The position numbers and the translations under genes are program-made. Shown one piece after another: positions 34,302 to 42,889 of a DNA stretch of 64,000 nt. Within the stretch, counting starts at the first letter, position 1, and each line of letters begins with the position of its first letter. Under the pieces are notes generated by a model that saw nothing but the letters and a program-made list of their open reading frames with translations, was not told the DNA's origin and did no database searches. Source of the DNA: Nitrospina sp. LS_NOB (lineage in GTDB: Bacteria; Nitrospinota; Nitrospinia; Nitrospinales; VA-1); the NCBI GenBank assembly GCA_001542995.1, contig LFLA01000022.1, positions 28,587-92,586 of the forward strand, in the 5' to 3' direction.

Positions 34302-35263
34302 ATGATTACCCAAATAAGTCAAATCATCTTTTTAAGCATTATAGCTTTTCATCTTTCTGCAATTTCCTCTTTTGCCATAGATCCATTTTTAGAAGGAGCT
34401 ATGAAGGAACTATGAAGGAACTACAAAGATTAGACGCTCTTCCTAGAGTTACATTAGATCCCGCGTATCTTGAGTACACGCAGAGGGAAAGTGATTTAAG
34501 TAACGCCGATATGTTTTTAAAAACTAGAGAAGCTATGGTTAAAGATTCTAATTATATGTATTATCTCTCCTTTTACAGAAGAGGTTATGACTTATTTAAG
34601 GGTTATGATGACCTTGAAAAGTGTAATGAGGTAGGTAAACGCATCGTCAAAGAAATGAGAAAACATCAAGGATACAAAAAATTTAAATGGGATGGAAAAT
34701 TCTTTCATTACAAGTGTGAAGCATCAACAGCGGAAGAGCAAACGAGAGTATCAATCAATCAGGAAGTATATGGAATAAAGGGAGTAAAGGTGGGAATGAC
34801 TCTCGAAACCGTTAAATCTCTACATAAGAAATATCCAGAAAAACTCGGAGGTAATATTAAGTGTAAAAAAGCCTCCTCTGTTCCTTTTAATGCAATCGAG
34901 TGCTTACCAATGGGTTCTACCTCAATAGCGGGTTTTGAGTCTGGAGTTAAATATTCTTTTTATAAGGAGCGATTGTTAAACATTCATGTTAGCTTTTCCA
35001 TCTCTGATTATTCTGACGTACATAATGCTCTTTCACATAAATATGGCAAAAAGTCTAAAGGCATATCTGGTACTAAGTGGGATAATGATATTAGCTCTAT
35101 TGAGATATCTGAGACTTTTGACTCTTACTTCGATACGAGCGCTAGTGGCGGAGAAATTGATGTTCAACATAGTGCTATTTGGGATGAGCGTTTTGCCGAT
35201 GAAATGAGAAACAAAAAAACAGCTGAAGAGAAGGATGCCACGGCAAGATCAAATGATCTTTAG
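34302..35263 (+). pseudogene. Exported hypothetical protein, broken by an 11-bp duplication
   Basis: The ATG at 34302 starts a clear signal peptide (IIFLSIIAFHLSAISSFA) and reaches LEGAMKEL before a stop. The stop arises because ATGAAGGAACT is present twice in a row (34401-34411, 34412-34422). With one copy removed the frame runs on as KELQRLDALPRVTLDP to 35263, giving 316 residues. The second copy could supply an ATG at 34412 for a shortened product without signal peptide. The body has a GIKGVKVGMTLETVKSLHKK segment that resembles small exported proteins of unknown role. Codon use is AT-rich like its neighbours. Confidence 0.6.
34401..34422. repeat. 11-bp tandem duplication
   Basis: ATGAAGGAACT occurs twice without gap; eleven bases are not a multiple of three, so the duplication shifts the frame of the surrounding gene. 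It looks recent because the copies are identical. Confidence 0.85.
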
Positions 35264-35366
35264 TTGCCTAGAGGAAGGTAAATGAACCGCACAGTAATGA
35301 TTATGTCTGCCTTTAGAGCAAAGAATCTTACTAAATGGCGTAAATCATAAAAGGGAATTTAGAGAT

Positions 35367-35555
35367 ATGAAACCATTTTAAAAGTTTTTAATTGTTATTA
35401 CTCTAATTATACCTATTGGATGTTTTTCTAAAAATGCATCTAGTCAAGAAACAGGAGACCGAACACATAGCGACAAGGAGACACAATATCTTAACAGGGT
35501 CTATGAAAAATATAATATCTTAGATCTCATAGAGGCCCATCATTTGAGCTATTAG
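35367..35555 (+). pseudogene. Small lipoprotein with stop at codon 5
   Basis: ATG AAA CCA TTT TAA is followed in the same frame by KFLIVITLIIPIGCFSKNA, a lipoprotein signal with lipobox IPIGC. The frame continues with SQETGDRTHSDKETQYLNRV and ends at a TAG at 35553-35555. The TAA at codon 5 would prevent synthesis. A 62-residue lipoprotein lost by a nonsense change is the simplest reading. Confidence 0.4.
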
Positions 35556-35607
35556 CTTAAAAATTATGGTGTAAATTATTCATTCATCTAAATAAGGGAA
35601 GATTAAA

Positions 35608-36021
35608 GTGACTCTTTTGAGAATGATTTATATTGTTATTGTCAGTAGGTTTATTTCTAGTTGTGGTGGGGCGTACTCTGTGCGGGGTTATGATATGCCT
35701 GAAAATGTTTCAAATGCGATTAAATTGCATAAAAAGGGAGAGTTATTGTCACCAAATCAAATTAAAATAATCGAAAATGAAATAACAAACTTAGAATACC
35801 ATAAAGATCACGGGGTAAGGTGGTATTCTAGAACTGCAAGAAAAAAAATGACGAGCTTGAGAGAAGAGGCTATTCGACGGTCTCCCTTATTAAGAAATCC
35901 AAATAAATGGGGCGATCCATTCCTGTTTAAATATATGATTGGGGATAAGTTAGAACATCCAGCACGATATTCAAGCGGCAAAGATTACTATATGAAATAT
36001 CTTGAATATTATAAAGGGTGA
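35608..36021 (+). CDS. Hypothetical lipoprotein-like protein
   Basis: A 137-residue protein with an N-terminal hydrophobic stretch ending in a lipobox-like FISSCGG (residues 16-22), then a charged helical body (SNAIKLHKKGELLSPNQIKI) and an aromatic tail (KDYYMKYLEYYKG). The start may be the GTG at 35608 or the ATG at 35623. The frame stays open after its TGA and joins the next gene in the same frame, so the two may once have been one. No family recognised. Confidence 0.5.
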   Translation: MTLLRMIYIVIVSRFISSCGGAYSVRGYDMPENVSNAIKLHKKGELLSPNQIKIIENEITNLEYHKDHGVRWYSRTARKKMTSLREEAIRRSPLLRNPNKWGDPFLFKYMIGDKLEHPARYSSGKDYYMKYLEYYKG

Positions 36022-36027
36022 CGAATT

Positions 36028-36447
36028 TTGGAGGTGGGGTCAAATGATGGGGCTGAATCAAGTGTAAAATGTTATGGTCTGAAGCCGAGTGAAGGATCTA
36101 AGGTAGCAAGTTTTTATAGTGATTCTTCTGGGATTATAAGTAATGATGATAATCCGGGTTTTAGAATATCGGGACCTGAATTCGCATTTCCGATTAGAAA
36201 AGGTTTCTATGCGTCAAAAACGGGGAGTATGATTGGGCTTTTAGAAATTGATGGTAAGGTAACTAAAAATAGTAGGCTTAAAATGAAAAACGGTAGACAA
36301 TTTGAGGGAAAAATGGCTCGCTTTGAACTCTGGTATGAGGGGAAGGCTGCAAGTGGAACTATGGATTTTACAGGTGTTACTAGAGCTATTTTGAAGGTTA
36401 GGAAATGTATTAAGCGTGCTCAAAATGAATTGGGAAAAGGAAAATAA
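36028..36447 (+). CDS. Hypothetical protein, possibly the second half of the previous gene
   Basis: A 139-residue frame beginning at a TTG with no good ribosome site, in the same frame as the upstream gene and separated from it by a single TGA and two codons. It contains GFYASKTGSMIGLLEIDGKV and a basic end (LKVRKCIKRAQNELGKGK). The lack of a start signal and the shared frame favour a split gene of about 280 codons. No family recognised. Confidence 0.4.
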   Translation: MEVGSNDGAESSVKCYGLKPSEGSKVASFYSDSSGIISNDDNPGFRISGPEFAFPIRKGFYASKTGSMIGLLEIDGKVTKNSRLKMKNGRQFEGKMARFELWYEGKAASGTMDFTGVTRAILKVRKCIKRAQNELGKGK

Positions 36448-36663
36448 TTTCCTCAGGTACAAGTGCCGCTCGTCATAAATTAATATTCTTCACTCATTCT
36501 AAATCAGCCCAAGAATATCCAGTCCAAAATCAATAATTACCACCATCTAGATCTACGCCAAAAATTTTTGTCACAGATCTAGAACAAAAAATGTGTGCCG
36601 AGGAAAAAATTAAATTATCCCGACTCTTTTTTGAAGGGGGAGCAAACCATCCTTCTCAAAAAC

Positions 36664-36776
36664 AGTGAGTTTTATTAAGCCGAGACAACTCTTGCCAGCC
36701 AATAAAGGCTATTTACCCCTGCGGGGCACGAAGTTTAAGGAAGAATATTACGGCTACTGGCCCCACGCCGAGTGGT
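36664..36776 (-). repeat. Dispersed gene-end repeat around the nth 3' end
   Basis: On the minus strand ACCACTCGGCGTGGGGCCA (near 36757-36775) lies inside the last codons of nth. It is followed after the stop by CGCAGGGGTAAATAGCC and TGGCTGGCAAGAGTTGTCTC, relatives of the copy at 32010. The 36448-36663 stretch before it shows no gene. Confidence 0.45.
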
Positions 36777-37412
36777 AACACCCAGCTTGGGACAGATTTG
36801 TGCAATGAGGCAGGACCCGCAAAACGGCGAAACCGGTTTGCAGATGTTCTGGCCAAATGTCACCAGCAAATCGTTATAGCCTTTCCAGTAGCGCCGGGGT
36901 AGTTTGTTTCTCAATACCATTTCGGTTTCGTCCGGGGTTTTGGTTTTGACATAGCCCCAACGATTGGAAATGCGGTGAACATGGATGTCCACACAGATTC
37001 CGGGTTTGCCATGTCCCAGAATCAAAGTCAGGTTGGCAGTTTTCCGCCCCACGCCTTTCAACTTTAAAAGCTCTTCCAATTTATCGGGAACCTTCCCTTC
37101 ATAATTGTCCACCAGGTCTTTACAAAGTTCTTTCAACGATTTGGACTTGTTACGGAAAAATGCCGCCGGGTAAATGGCCTTTTCTATTTTTGCGTTGGAA
37201 AGCTTCATCAATTGGGCTGGATTTTTCGCTAATTTAAATAACCGGGCCGAGGCGAGTTCGGTGACCTCATCCCGGGTTCTGAGGCTGATGATGCAACTGA
37301 CCAGCACTGCAAAGGGATCGTTTTTCTGGCTGATGACGGTTACACTTGGTGTTCGAAAATCACGAACCGCCTTCTTCACCTTGACTAAAACCTCGCTGAT
37401 GGGAAATTCCAT
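36735..37412 (-). CDS. nth: Endonuclease III
   Basis: A 225-residue DNA glycosylase/AP lyase for oxidised pyrimidines. The helix-hairpin-helix LLKLKGVGRKTANLTL carries the catalytic Lys, VDIHVHRISNRWG carries the catalytic Asp, and the C-terminal [4Fe-4S] loop is C-x6-C-x2-C-x5-C (CKPVSPFCGSCLIAQICP). The ATG at 37412 is chosen; the frame is open further upstream, but only as antisense to ilvN. The last dozen residues (TTRRGASSRNILP) overlap a dispersed repeat and may be an acquired tail. Confidence 0.93.
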   Translation of the reverse strand: MEFPISEVLVKVKKAVRDFRTPSVTVISQKNDPFAVLVSCIISLRTRDEVTELASARLFKLAKNPAQLMKLSNAKIEKAIYPAAFFRNKSKSLKELCKDLVDNYEGKVPDKLEELLKLKGVGRKTANLTLILGHGKPGICVDIHVHRISNRWGYVKTKTPDETEMVLRNKLPRRYWKGYNDLLVTFGQNICKPVSPFCGSCLIAQICPKLGVTTRRGASSRNILP

Positions 37413-37557
37413 GAGTATTCTCGCAGGCCCACTATTTTTGCCCTGAAAAGCAATTCTTATTAGTAAAAAAGCGTTGATTTTGCTAGTATAAGGGGTTTTA
37501 AAAAACCCATCCCCCCACAAGCGGTTAGGGTGAACCTTAAACCCGGATTTTAAGAAA

Positions 37558-38046
37558 ATGCAGCATACCATTTCTGTGTTATTGAACAACCGTTTCGGTG
37601 TTTTGTCTCGCGTGTCAGGTCTTTTCAGTAGCCGTGGTTTCAATATAGAAAGCCTGAATGTCGCAGAAACTTCCGATCCGACAGTTTCCCGCATGACCAT
37701 AGTTACCATCGGTGATAATGCCAAGATTGAGCAGGTCACCAAACAACTTAACAAACTCGTCGATGTTATAAAGGTCATTGACCTGACCGAGGAAAGTTTT
37801 GTTGATCGGGAATTATTGCTGATCAAGATGAACGCGGAAGTCCGGGTCAGGGAAGAGATCCTCAGAATCGTGGATCTGTTTCGGGCCAAAGTTGTCGATG
37901 TGAGCCCCAGCACCTATACCATTGAGATCACCGGCGACGAAGGAAAACTGACTGGCTTTCTGGATATGTTGAGTCCTTTGGGAATCAAAGAAATCGTCCG
38001 ATCTGGAAGAATTGCTATCGGTCGCGGAAACAAATCGATCAATTAA
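37558..38046 (+). CDS. ilvN: Acetolactate synthase small subunit
   Basis: A 162-residue regulatory subunit of acetolactate synthase: an N-terminal ACT domain (HTISVLLNNRFGVLSRVSGL, FSSRGFNIESLNVAET) and the C-terminal ALS_ss_C domain (YTIEITGDEGKLTGFLDML). It gives valine feedback control. The large subunit gene, usually directly upstream, is absent; nth lies there on the other strand. ilvC follows after 27 bases. Confidence 0.94.
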   Translation: MQHTISVLLNNRFGVLSRVSGLFSSRGFNIESLNVAETSDPTVSRMTIVTIGDNAKIEQVTKQLNKLVDVIKVIDLTEESFVDRELLLIKMNAEVRVREEILRIVDLFRAKVVDVSPSTYTIEITGDEGKLTGFLDMLSPLGIKEIVRSGRIAIGRGNKSIN

Positions 38047-38073
38047 TTTTGCACCAAGATAAGGAGAACCGTT

Positions 38074-39075
38074 TTGTCTAAGATTTTTTATAATAAAGAT
38101 GCGGACATCAAAATCTTAAAGAAGAAAACCATTGCCATCATTGGTTACGGCAGCCAGGGGCACGCCCATGCCAGAAACCTCCACGATAGTGGAATGAAAG
38201 TGGTCGTTGGCCTGAGAAAAGGTAGCGCTTTCTGGAAGAGAGCCCAAAAGGATGGCCTGAATGTCATGACTGTCGCGGAGGCTACTAAAAAATCCGATAT
38301 CATAATGATCCTGATTCCCGATGACAAGCAAAAGGCCATGTATGAAAAAGATATCGAGCCTAACTTAAAAAAGGGCATGGCTCTGGCCTGGGGACATGGA
38401 TTCAATATCCACTTTGGACAAATTGTTCCGCCGAAAGATGTCGATGTATTCATGATCGCCCCTAAAGGTCCTGGTCATCTGGTCAGGAGAACCTTTGAGC
38501 AGGGTGCAGGCGTTCCCTGCCTGATGGCGGTTCACCAGAACGTTACCAAAAACGCGAGAAAGATAGCCCTCGCTTATGCCAAGAGCATCGGCGGGACCCG
38601 TGCAGGTGTTCTGGAAACCGATTTCAGGGAAGAAACCGAAACCGACCTGTTTGGAGAACAGGCAGTATTGTGCGGAGGTGTCTCCGAGTTGATCCGCGCC
38701 GGATATGACACTCTGGTCGATGCCGGATACAATCCGGACCTTGCTTATTTTGAATGCCTTCACGAACTCAAACTGATTGTCGATCTTATCTACGAAGGTG
38801 GTATCGGCAATATGCGTTATTCCATCAGCACCACCGCCGCCTATGGCGACGTGACCCGCGGACCCCGCATCATCACTCAGGAAACCCGTGCGGAAATGAA
38901 ACGAATTCTTGGCGAGATTCAGAGCGGAGCCTTCGCCAAAGAATTTATTCTGGAAAACCTGGCCAACCGTCCACTATTTAATGCACGTCTGGCGCAGGAT
39001 AAAGAACACCGCATCGAACAGGTCGGAGAAAAGCTCAGGAAAATGATGCCTTTCGTTGGCAAGAAGGTGCAGTAG
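38074..39075 (+). CDS. ilvC: Ketol-acid reductoisomerase
   Basis: A 333-residue class I reductoisomerase. The Rossmann motif is [28 protein letters not shown], and the metal-binding [12 protein letters not shown] and [12 protein letters not shown] segments are intact. It catalyses the second step of valine and isoleucine synthesis. The start is a TTG with AAGGAG seven bases upstream. It sits between ilvN and psd in one transcription unit. Confidence 0.96.
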   Translation: MSKIFYNKDADIKILKKKTIAIIGYGSQGHAHARNLHDSGMKVVVGLRKGSAFWKRAQKDGLNVMTVAEATKKSDIIMILIPDDKQKAMYEKDIEPNLKKGMALAWGHGFNIHFGQIVPPKDVDVFMIAPKGPGHLVRRTFEQGAGVPCLMAVHQNVTKNARKIALAYAKSIGGTRAGVLETDFREETETDLFGEQAVLCGGVSELIRAGYDTLVDAGYNPDLAYFECLHELKLIVDLIYEGGIGNMRYSISTTAAYGDVTRGPRIITQETRAEMKRILGEIQSGAFAKEFILENLANRPLFNARLAQDKEHRIEQVGEKLRKMMPFVGKKVQ

Positions 39076-39081
39076 AAACCT

Positions 39082-39714
39082 ATGCGCATTCCTATTGCTA
39101 AAGAGGGTTACATGTTCATCCTTCCCCTCGCTGTTTTAACGGGGGTTTTCTGGGCTTTGTCCTGGTTGTGGGCCGCCGGACTTTTTGGTGGACTCTTCCT
39201 CTTCGTCACCTGGTTTTTTCGTGACCCTGAAAGGACTATTCCCGAAGACCCTAATGCCATCGTTTCACCGGGGGATGGCAGGATCGTTGAAATTGTGCCA
39301 GAAAAAGACCCGCTGCTTGAGAAAGACGGCTATACACGGATCAGTGTTTTTCTGAATGTGTTCAACGTTCATGTCAATCGGGTACCCATCGCTGGGAAAA
39401 TTCAAGCCTATCGCTATAACAAAGGAAAGTTTTTCAACGCCGCCAGCCACAAGGCCTCCCTAGACAACGAACAAAGCGCTATCCTATTGAATAATGGTCA
39501 TGTTACAATTTTAGTGAAGCAAATCGCCGGATTGATCGCCCGCAGAATTGTATGCTGGGCCAAAGAGGGCGATGAGTATCAACGCGGACAGCGCTACGGC
39601 TTAATCCGTTTCGGCTCACGCATGGATGTTTTTGTACCCGAAGGCACTGACATTAAAGTCACAGTTGGCGATATTGTCAGCGGTGGAAGCTCCGTCATTG
39701 GATATTTAAAGTAG
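39082..39714 (+). CDS. psd: Phosphatidylserine decarboxylase
   Basis: A 210-residue short-form PSD proenzyme: a membrane hairpin near residues 9-45, then SPGDGRIVEIV, FLNVFNVHVNRVP and RFGSRMDVFVPEG. The self-cleavage site is the GS of VSGGSSVIGYLK (Ser203), which becomes the pyruvoyl cofactor. It makes phosphatidylethanolamine. Six bases separate it from ilvC and seven from pssA, a common gene order. Confidence 0.94.
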   Translation: MRIPIAKEGYMFILPLAVLTGVFWALSWLWAAGLFGGLFLFVTWFFRDPERTIPEDPNAIVSPGDGRIVEIVPEKDPLLEKDGYTRISVFLNVFNVHVNRVPIAGKIQAYRYNKGKFFNAASHKASLDNEQSAILLNNGHVTILVKQIAGLIARRIVCWAKEGDEYQRGQRYGLIRFGSRMDVFVPEGTDIKVTVGDIVSGGSSVIGYLK

Positions 39715-39721
39715 GAAATGC

Positions 39722-40462
39722 ATGGAACCGAAAAAAGGCATTCATATCCTCCCCAGTTTGTTCACCACGGGAAATGTATTCTGTGGGTTCTACGCCTTTG
39801 TCGCGGTGCTGAATGAGCAGTTTTATTACGCCGCCTGGGCCATCGCAGTGGGAATGATTTTTGACGGACTCGATGGCCGCATCGCCCGACTGACTAAAAC
39901 CACCAGCGCATTTGGCGAACAATACGATTCTTTGGCGGATATCATCACTTTTGGAATGGCCCCTGCCTTCCTTGCCTATTCATGGGTATTAAAACCATTT
40001 GGCCGGTTGGGTTGGATGGCAGCTTTCCTGTTCCTGCTTTGTGCCGCTCTAAGACTGGCCCGGTTCAATGTGACCAAACCCGAAGTTCGCAGTCATCATT
40101 TCATCGGCTTGCCGAGTCCGGCGGCAGCGGTGGTGATCGCATCTATCGTTATTGCTTTTGAAGACCTGTTTGCCACACGCATGAATCCGTTCATCATGGT
40201 GATGGTGGTTTATACCTTGGCGTTTCTCATGGTCAGCAATATTAAATACCCAGCCTTCAAACAGTTTGACTTTAAAAAACGGGTGGTGTTTTCCCGTTTC
40301 CTGTTCGTAATTTTATTCATTTATGTTCTGGCAACCATACCGCGGGTTGCATTGTTCATCCTTGGTATCAGCTACGCCGTTATGGGCCCGATTAGCTTGT
40401 TGTTAACAAATAGAAAACTGGCGGCGAAATCCACTTCCCCTCCTCCCGTTAACAACCACTGA
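39722..40462 (+). CDS. pssA: CDP-diacylglycerol-serine O-phosphatidyltransferase
   Basis: A 246-residue membrane enzyme with the CDP-alcohol phosphatidyltransferase signature spread over FDGLDGRIARL and FGEQYDSLADI (D-G-x2-D-G-x-A-R...G-x3-D-x3-D). About seven membrane segments. It forms phosphatidylserine, the substrate of the psd product directly upstream. Confidence 0.94.
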   Translation: MEPKKGIHILPSLFTTGNVFCGFYAFVAVLNEQFYYAAWAIAVGMIFDGLDGRIARLTKTTSAFGEQYDSLADIITFGMAPAFLAYSWVLKPFGRLGWMAAFLFLLCAALRLARFNVTKPEVRSHHFIGLPSPAAAVVIASIVIAFEDLFATRMNPFIMVMVVYTLAFLMVSNIKYPAFKQFDFKKRVVFSRFLFVILFIYVLATIPRVALFILGISYAVMGPISLLLTNRKLAAKSTSPPPVNNH

Positions 40463-40494
40463 CCAGCCCAATGCTAAAAAAGTTTTGAATAACC

Positions 40495-40575
40495 CGTCAT
40501 TGCGAGAAGCCCATAGCGACGAAGCAATCCAGAAGTCTGGATCGCCGCGCTCCTTAAAGTCGCTCGCGATAACGA
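40495..40575. repeat. Dispersed palindromic repeat (REP-like)
   Basis: CGTCATTGCGAG at the left matches CTCGCGATAACG at the right as imperfect inverted arms, and the inner GCGACGAAGCAATCCAGA pairs with TCTGGATCGCCGCGC. This is the CGTCATTGCGAG/CTGGATTGCTTCG type of intergenic repeat seen in many bacterial genomes. Confidence 0.7.
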
Positions 40576-40594
40576 TTGGAGTGAGGATTTATAG

Positions 40595-41491
40595 ATGTCA
40601 TGGATAGATAAAATTAAAGCAGGGATCGGCGGAAAAAAAACCGCCAAGGACGAAGATCTCTGGGCCGAGTGCAAAAAATGCAAAGAGCAGATCTATATTG
40701 CCGAACTGGAAATCAATCTCAAGGTCTGTCCTCACTGCGATTACCATTTTCGCCTGGAAACCCGGCAACGAATCCATCAACTCATAGATCAGGAATCGTT
40801 TGAAGAACACGATCAAAATCTGACCGCCTCTGATCCGTTAAAATTCAGAGACACAAAAAAATATAAGGACCGTATCAAGTCATCAGCTAAAAAAGGTCTG
40901 TCCAGCGATGCGGTGATCACCGGGTCGGGAACTATAGAGGGTCTGCCCATCGAACTCTGCGTCTTCGACTTCAGTTTCATGGGGGGAAGCATGGGTTCGG
41001 TAGTGGGAGAAAAAATCACCCGCGCCATCGAACGCGCCATGGAAAATAAATCAGCCCTGATTATTGCAAGCTCTTCTGGCGGTGCAAGAATGCAGGAGGG
41101 CATTTTTTCTCTTATGCAGATGGCTAAAACTTCTTCGGCTCTCAGCAAACTGAGCGAGCAGAAAATTCCCTACATCTCCATCCTGACAGACCCCACCATG
41201 GGCGGTGTCTCTGCCAGTTTTTCCATGCTGGGGGATATCATCCTCGCCGAACCGGGCGCATTGATTGGGTTTGCCGGACCGCGTGTCATCGAACAAACTA
41301 TCAAACAGAAACTCCCCGATGGATTCCAAACCGCCGAGTTTTTACTGGACCACGGTCTCATCGATAACGTCGTCCATCGCAAAGACTTAAAGTCCACTCT
41401 AGCCCAACTACTCAAGATGTTGAAAAACAATCCGACCGAAGAGTCTGAAGAACCCACCCTCACTAAGCCTCCTGAACTCCTCGGCGCCTAG
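40595..41491 (+). CDS. accD: Acetyl-CoA carboxylase carboxyltransferase beta
   Basis: A 298-residue AccD with the N-terminal zinc ribbon Cys26, Cys29, Cys45 and Cys48 (CKKC...CPHC) and the crotonase-like core (LIIASSSGGARMQEG, PTMGGVSASFSMLGDI, GFAGPRVIEQTI). It transfers carboxyl to acetyl-CoA in fatty acid synthesis with AccA, which is not in the window. A short sequence with resemblance to the gene-end repeat (CTACTAGCCGCAGGGGCAGG) follows. Confidence 0.96.
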   Translation: MSWIDKIKAGIGGKKTAKDEDLWAECKKCKEQIYIAELEINLKVCPHCDYHFRLETRQRIHQLIDQESFEEHDQNLTASDPLKFRDTKKYKDRIKSSAKKGLSSDAVITGSGTIEGLPIELCVFDFSFMGGSMGSVVGEKITRAIERAMENKSALIIASSSGGARMQEGIFSLMQMAKTSSALSKLSEQKIPYISILTDPTMGGVSASFSMLGDIILAEPGALIGFAGPRVIEQTIKQKLPDGFQTAEFLLDHGLIDNVVHRKDLKSTLAQLLKMLKNNPTEESEEPTLTKPPELLGA

Positions 41492-41590
41492 CTACTAGCC
41501 GCAGGGGCAGGAAAATATATTGTTAAGCCAGGACAACTCGTTGCCATCTACAGAGTTTTATTGCCATACGCCAACGGCAGGTTGCCGGGG

Positions 41591-42550
41591 CTAGCAGCCG
41601 AGGCTTTTGAGGGTATCTTCGATCGACATGGCGATACAGGTGAAGATGGGGGTATCCTCTTTCACGTACCGGCTTCCTTCCGTTTCCCGCAACTCCTGAA
41701 CCAGGTCGAGGAAATCGTCTGGCGAATCAGACTCAAACGCCACCACGAACTCATAGTCGTCGATGCCAAAACTGTAGGTCGTGTTCAATTTGACGGAGGG
41801 ATATTTGTTGCCGATATAAATATGCTCGTCCATGATCCCCTGACGGGTGAACTGCGTCAGCAAATACCACTCGCGCGTCTTGACAAAAGGATAGATGAAA
41901 AGATATTTCGCCTTGCCCGGAATGATATGCGTACGGTCTTCTTCATGCTCCGGATTGATGAAGTCCATATACATTGATCGCTTGGTCATGGAAAGATAGC
42001 TGTAAGGAACATTCAAATATTTTCCCAATCCGGTCTGCAATAGCCGGGTAGTCATTTTCTGGAACTCTTCCATGCTGTAGCAGATGCGCCATATCATAAT
42101 ATCGACATCACCACGAATTCCGATCATGGAATAACACAGTAGAATCATGTCTGAACTGTTGTCATATTCCTCGAGAACATCGACGAACTCTTTCACTCCT
42201 TTATCGCGCTCTTCCTGAGGCAATCTGCGAAAAGCAGGGTCAAGCTTGTAAAATGTGAAACTAACGTATTGACGTTGGACGGGTGGTTCACCGCCATTAG
42301 CTTTCTGCTGTTCTTCTCGTTTTTTGCGGAGGGCTTCCATGGCCATGCCTTCGCGTTCCTGACGGGCACGCGAAACCACTCCATCATCCACCACCGCGAT
42401 GCTCTTGTCCTTGGCATACTGCTCGATACCGCGCACCACACTCTTGCGGACAAAAAACGGAACATTCTTCATGCGGGTCTGGGCCTCATCGGTCCATTCC
42501 AGCGACAACTCAGGCATGAATTCTTCTAATTCTTTATCGTCAATACTCAT
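41591..42550 (-). CDS. PCP_red-HemQ (chlorite-dismutase-like) fusion
   Basis: A 319-residue protein. Residues 17-63 form a PCP_red domain (LEWTDEAQTRMKNVPFFVRK, GIEQYAKDKSI), known from the C-terminus of the BchB subunit of protochlorophyllide reductase. After a charged linker, residues 93-315 form a chlorite dismutase/HemQ domain with YPFVKTREWYLL and the proximal haem ligand His243 in IMDEHI. By my alignment the Arg that marks true chlorite dismutases is Leu here (VKLNTTYSFGIDD), so coproheme decarboxylation or haem binding is more likely than chlorite breakdown. It stands alone, with no other haem gene adjacent. Confidence 0.85.
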   Translation of the reverse strand: MSIDDKELEEFMPELSLEWTDEAQTRMKNVPFFVRKSVVRGIEQYAKDKSIAVVDDGVVSRARQEREGMAMEALRKKREEQQKANGGEPPVQRQYVSFTFYKLDPAFRRLPQEERDKGVKEFVDVLEEYDNSSDMILLCYSMIGIRGDVDIMIWRICYSMEEFQKMTTRLLQTGLGKYLNVPYSYLSMTKRSMYMDFINPEHEEDRTHIIPGKAKYLFIYPFVKTREWYLLTQFTRQGIMDEHIYIGNKYPSVKLNTTYSFGIDDYEFVVAFESDSPDDFLDLVQELRETEGSRYVKEDTPIFTCIAMSIEDTLKSLGC

Positions 42551-42889
42551 AGTTTGTTCTCAATATAAATGGGTTTCGGAAACCGACATTATATCTAAAA
42601 CTCCATGAAAATAAAAGCCCTATTCCCCACCCCTTGAGGTGGCACCAGCGAGCCGCCGGTAGCAGTGAGCAACCACATATCTGAGAGTTATTTCGGTTTA
42701 TTAAGCCATTTATTGTCATGCTGATCCTGTCGAAGCATCTCGCCTCTTGTTGTTCACCCTTCGACTAGCTCAGGGTGCCGGTTTGGAGACACCGTATAAG
42801 TCAAAAACTACCCGTCCCCACCTAGCGAAAGTGCTTTTTAAGACCTAAGTTAGCAGTGAGTAAATATCAGAATAATTGGGGGATTTTAT
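42551..42889. other. Intergenic stretch with REP-like repeat
   Basis: No gene is seen. The section 42715-42780 carries a known type of dispersed palindrome, listed separately. The rest shows only short GC-rich phrases. Confidence 0.5.
42715..42780. repeat. Dispersed palindromic repeat (CTTCGAC type)
   Basis: GTCATGCTGATCCTGTCGAA and, 25 bases on, CCCTTCGACTAGCTCAGGGT form imperfect inverted arms (CTGAnCnTGTCGAAG against CTTCGACnAGCTCAG). This repeat type is widespread in intergenic DNA of many bacteria. Confidence 0.65.

Noticed and set aside
18294..36021. UGA recoding (selenocysteine or Trp), suggested by in-frame TGA at 18294, 33681 and 36019
   Set aside because: TGA ends many intact genes here, including batE, the molybdopterin gene and ampG; one neighbouring lesion is TAA; no SECIS-like hairpin was evident. 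Ordinary nonsense changes are simpler.
37413..37913. A 167-residue N-terminal extension of endonuclease III
   Set aside because: It is antisense to ilvN and low in protein character; the family starts at about the ATG at 37412.
41591..42550. Calling the fusion protein a chlorite dismutase
   Set aside because: The distal Arg position appears to be Leu, and the proximal His alone is shared with HemQ; the activity name is not supported.
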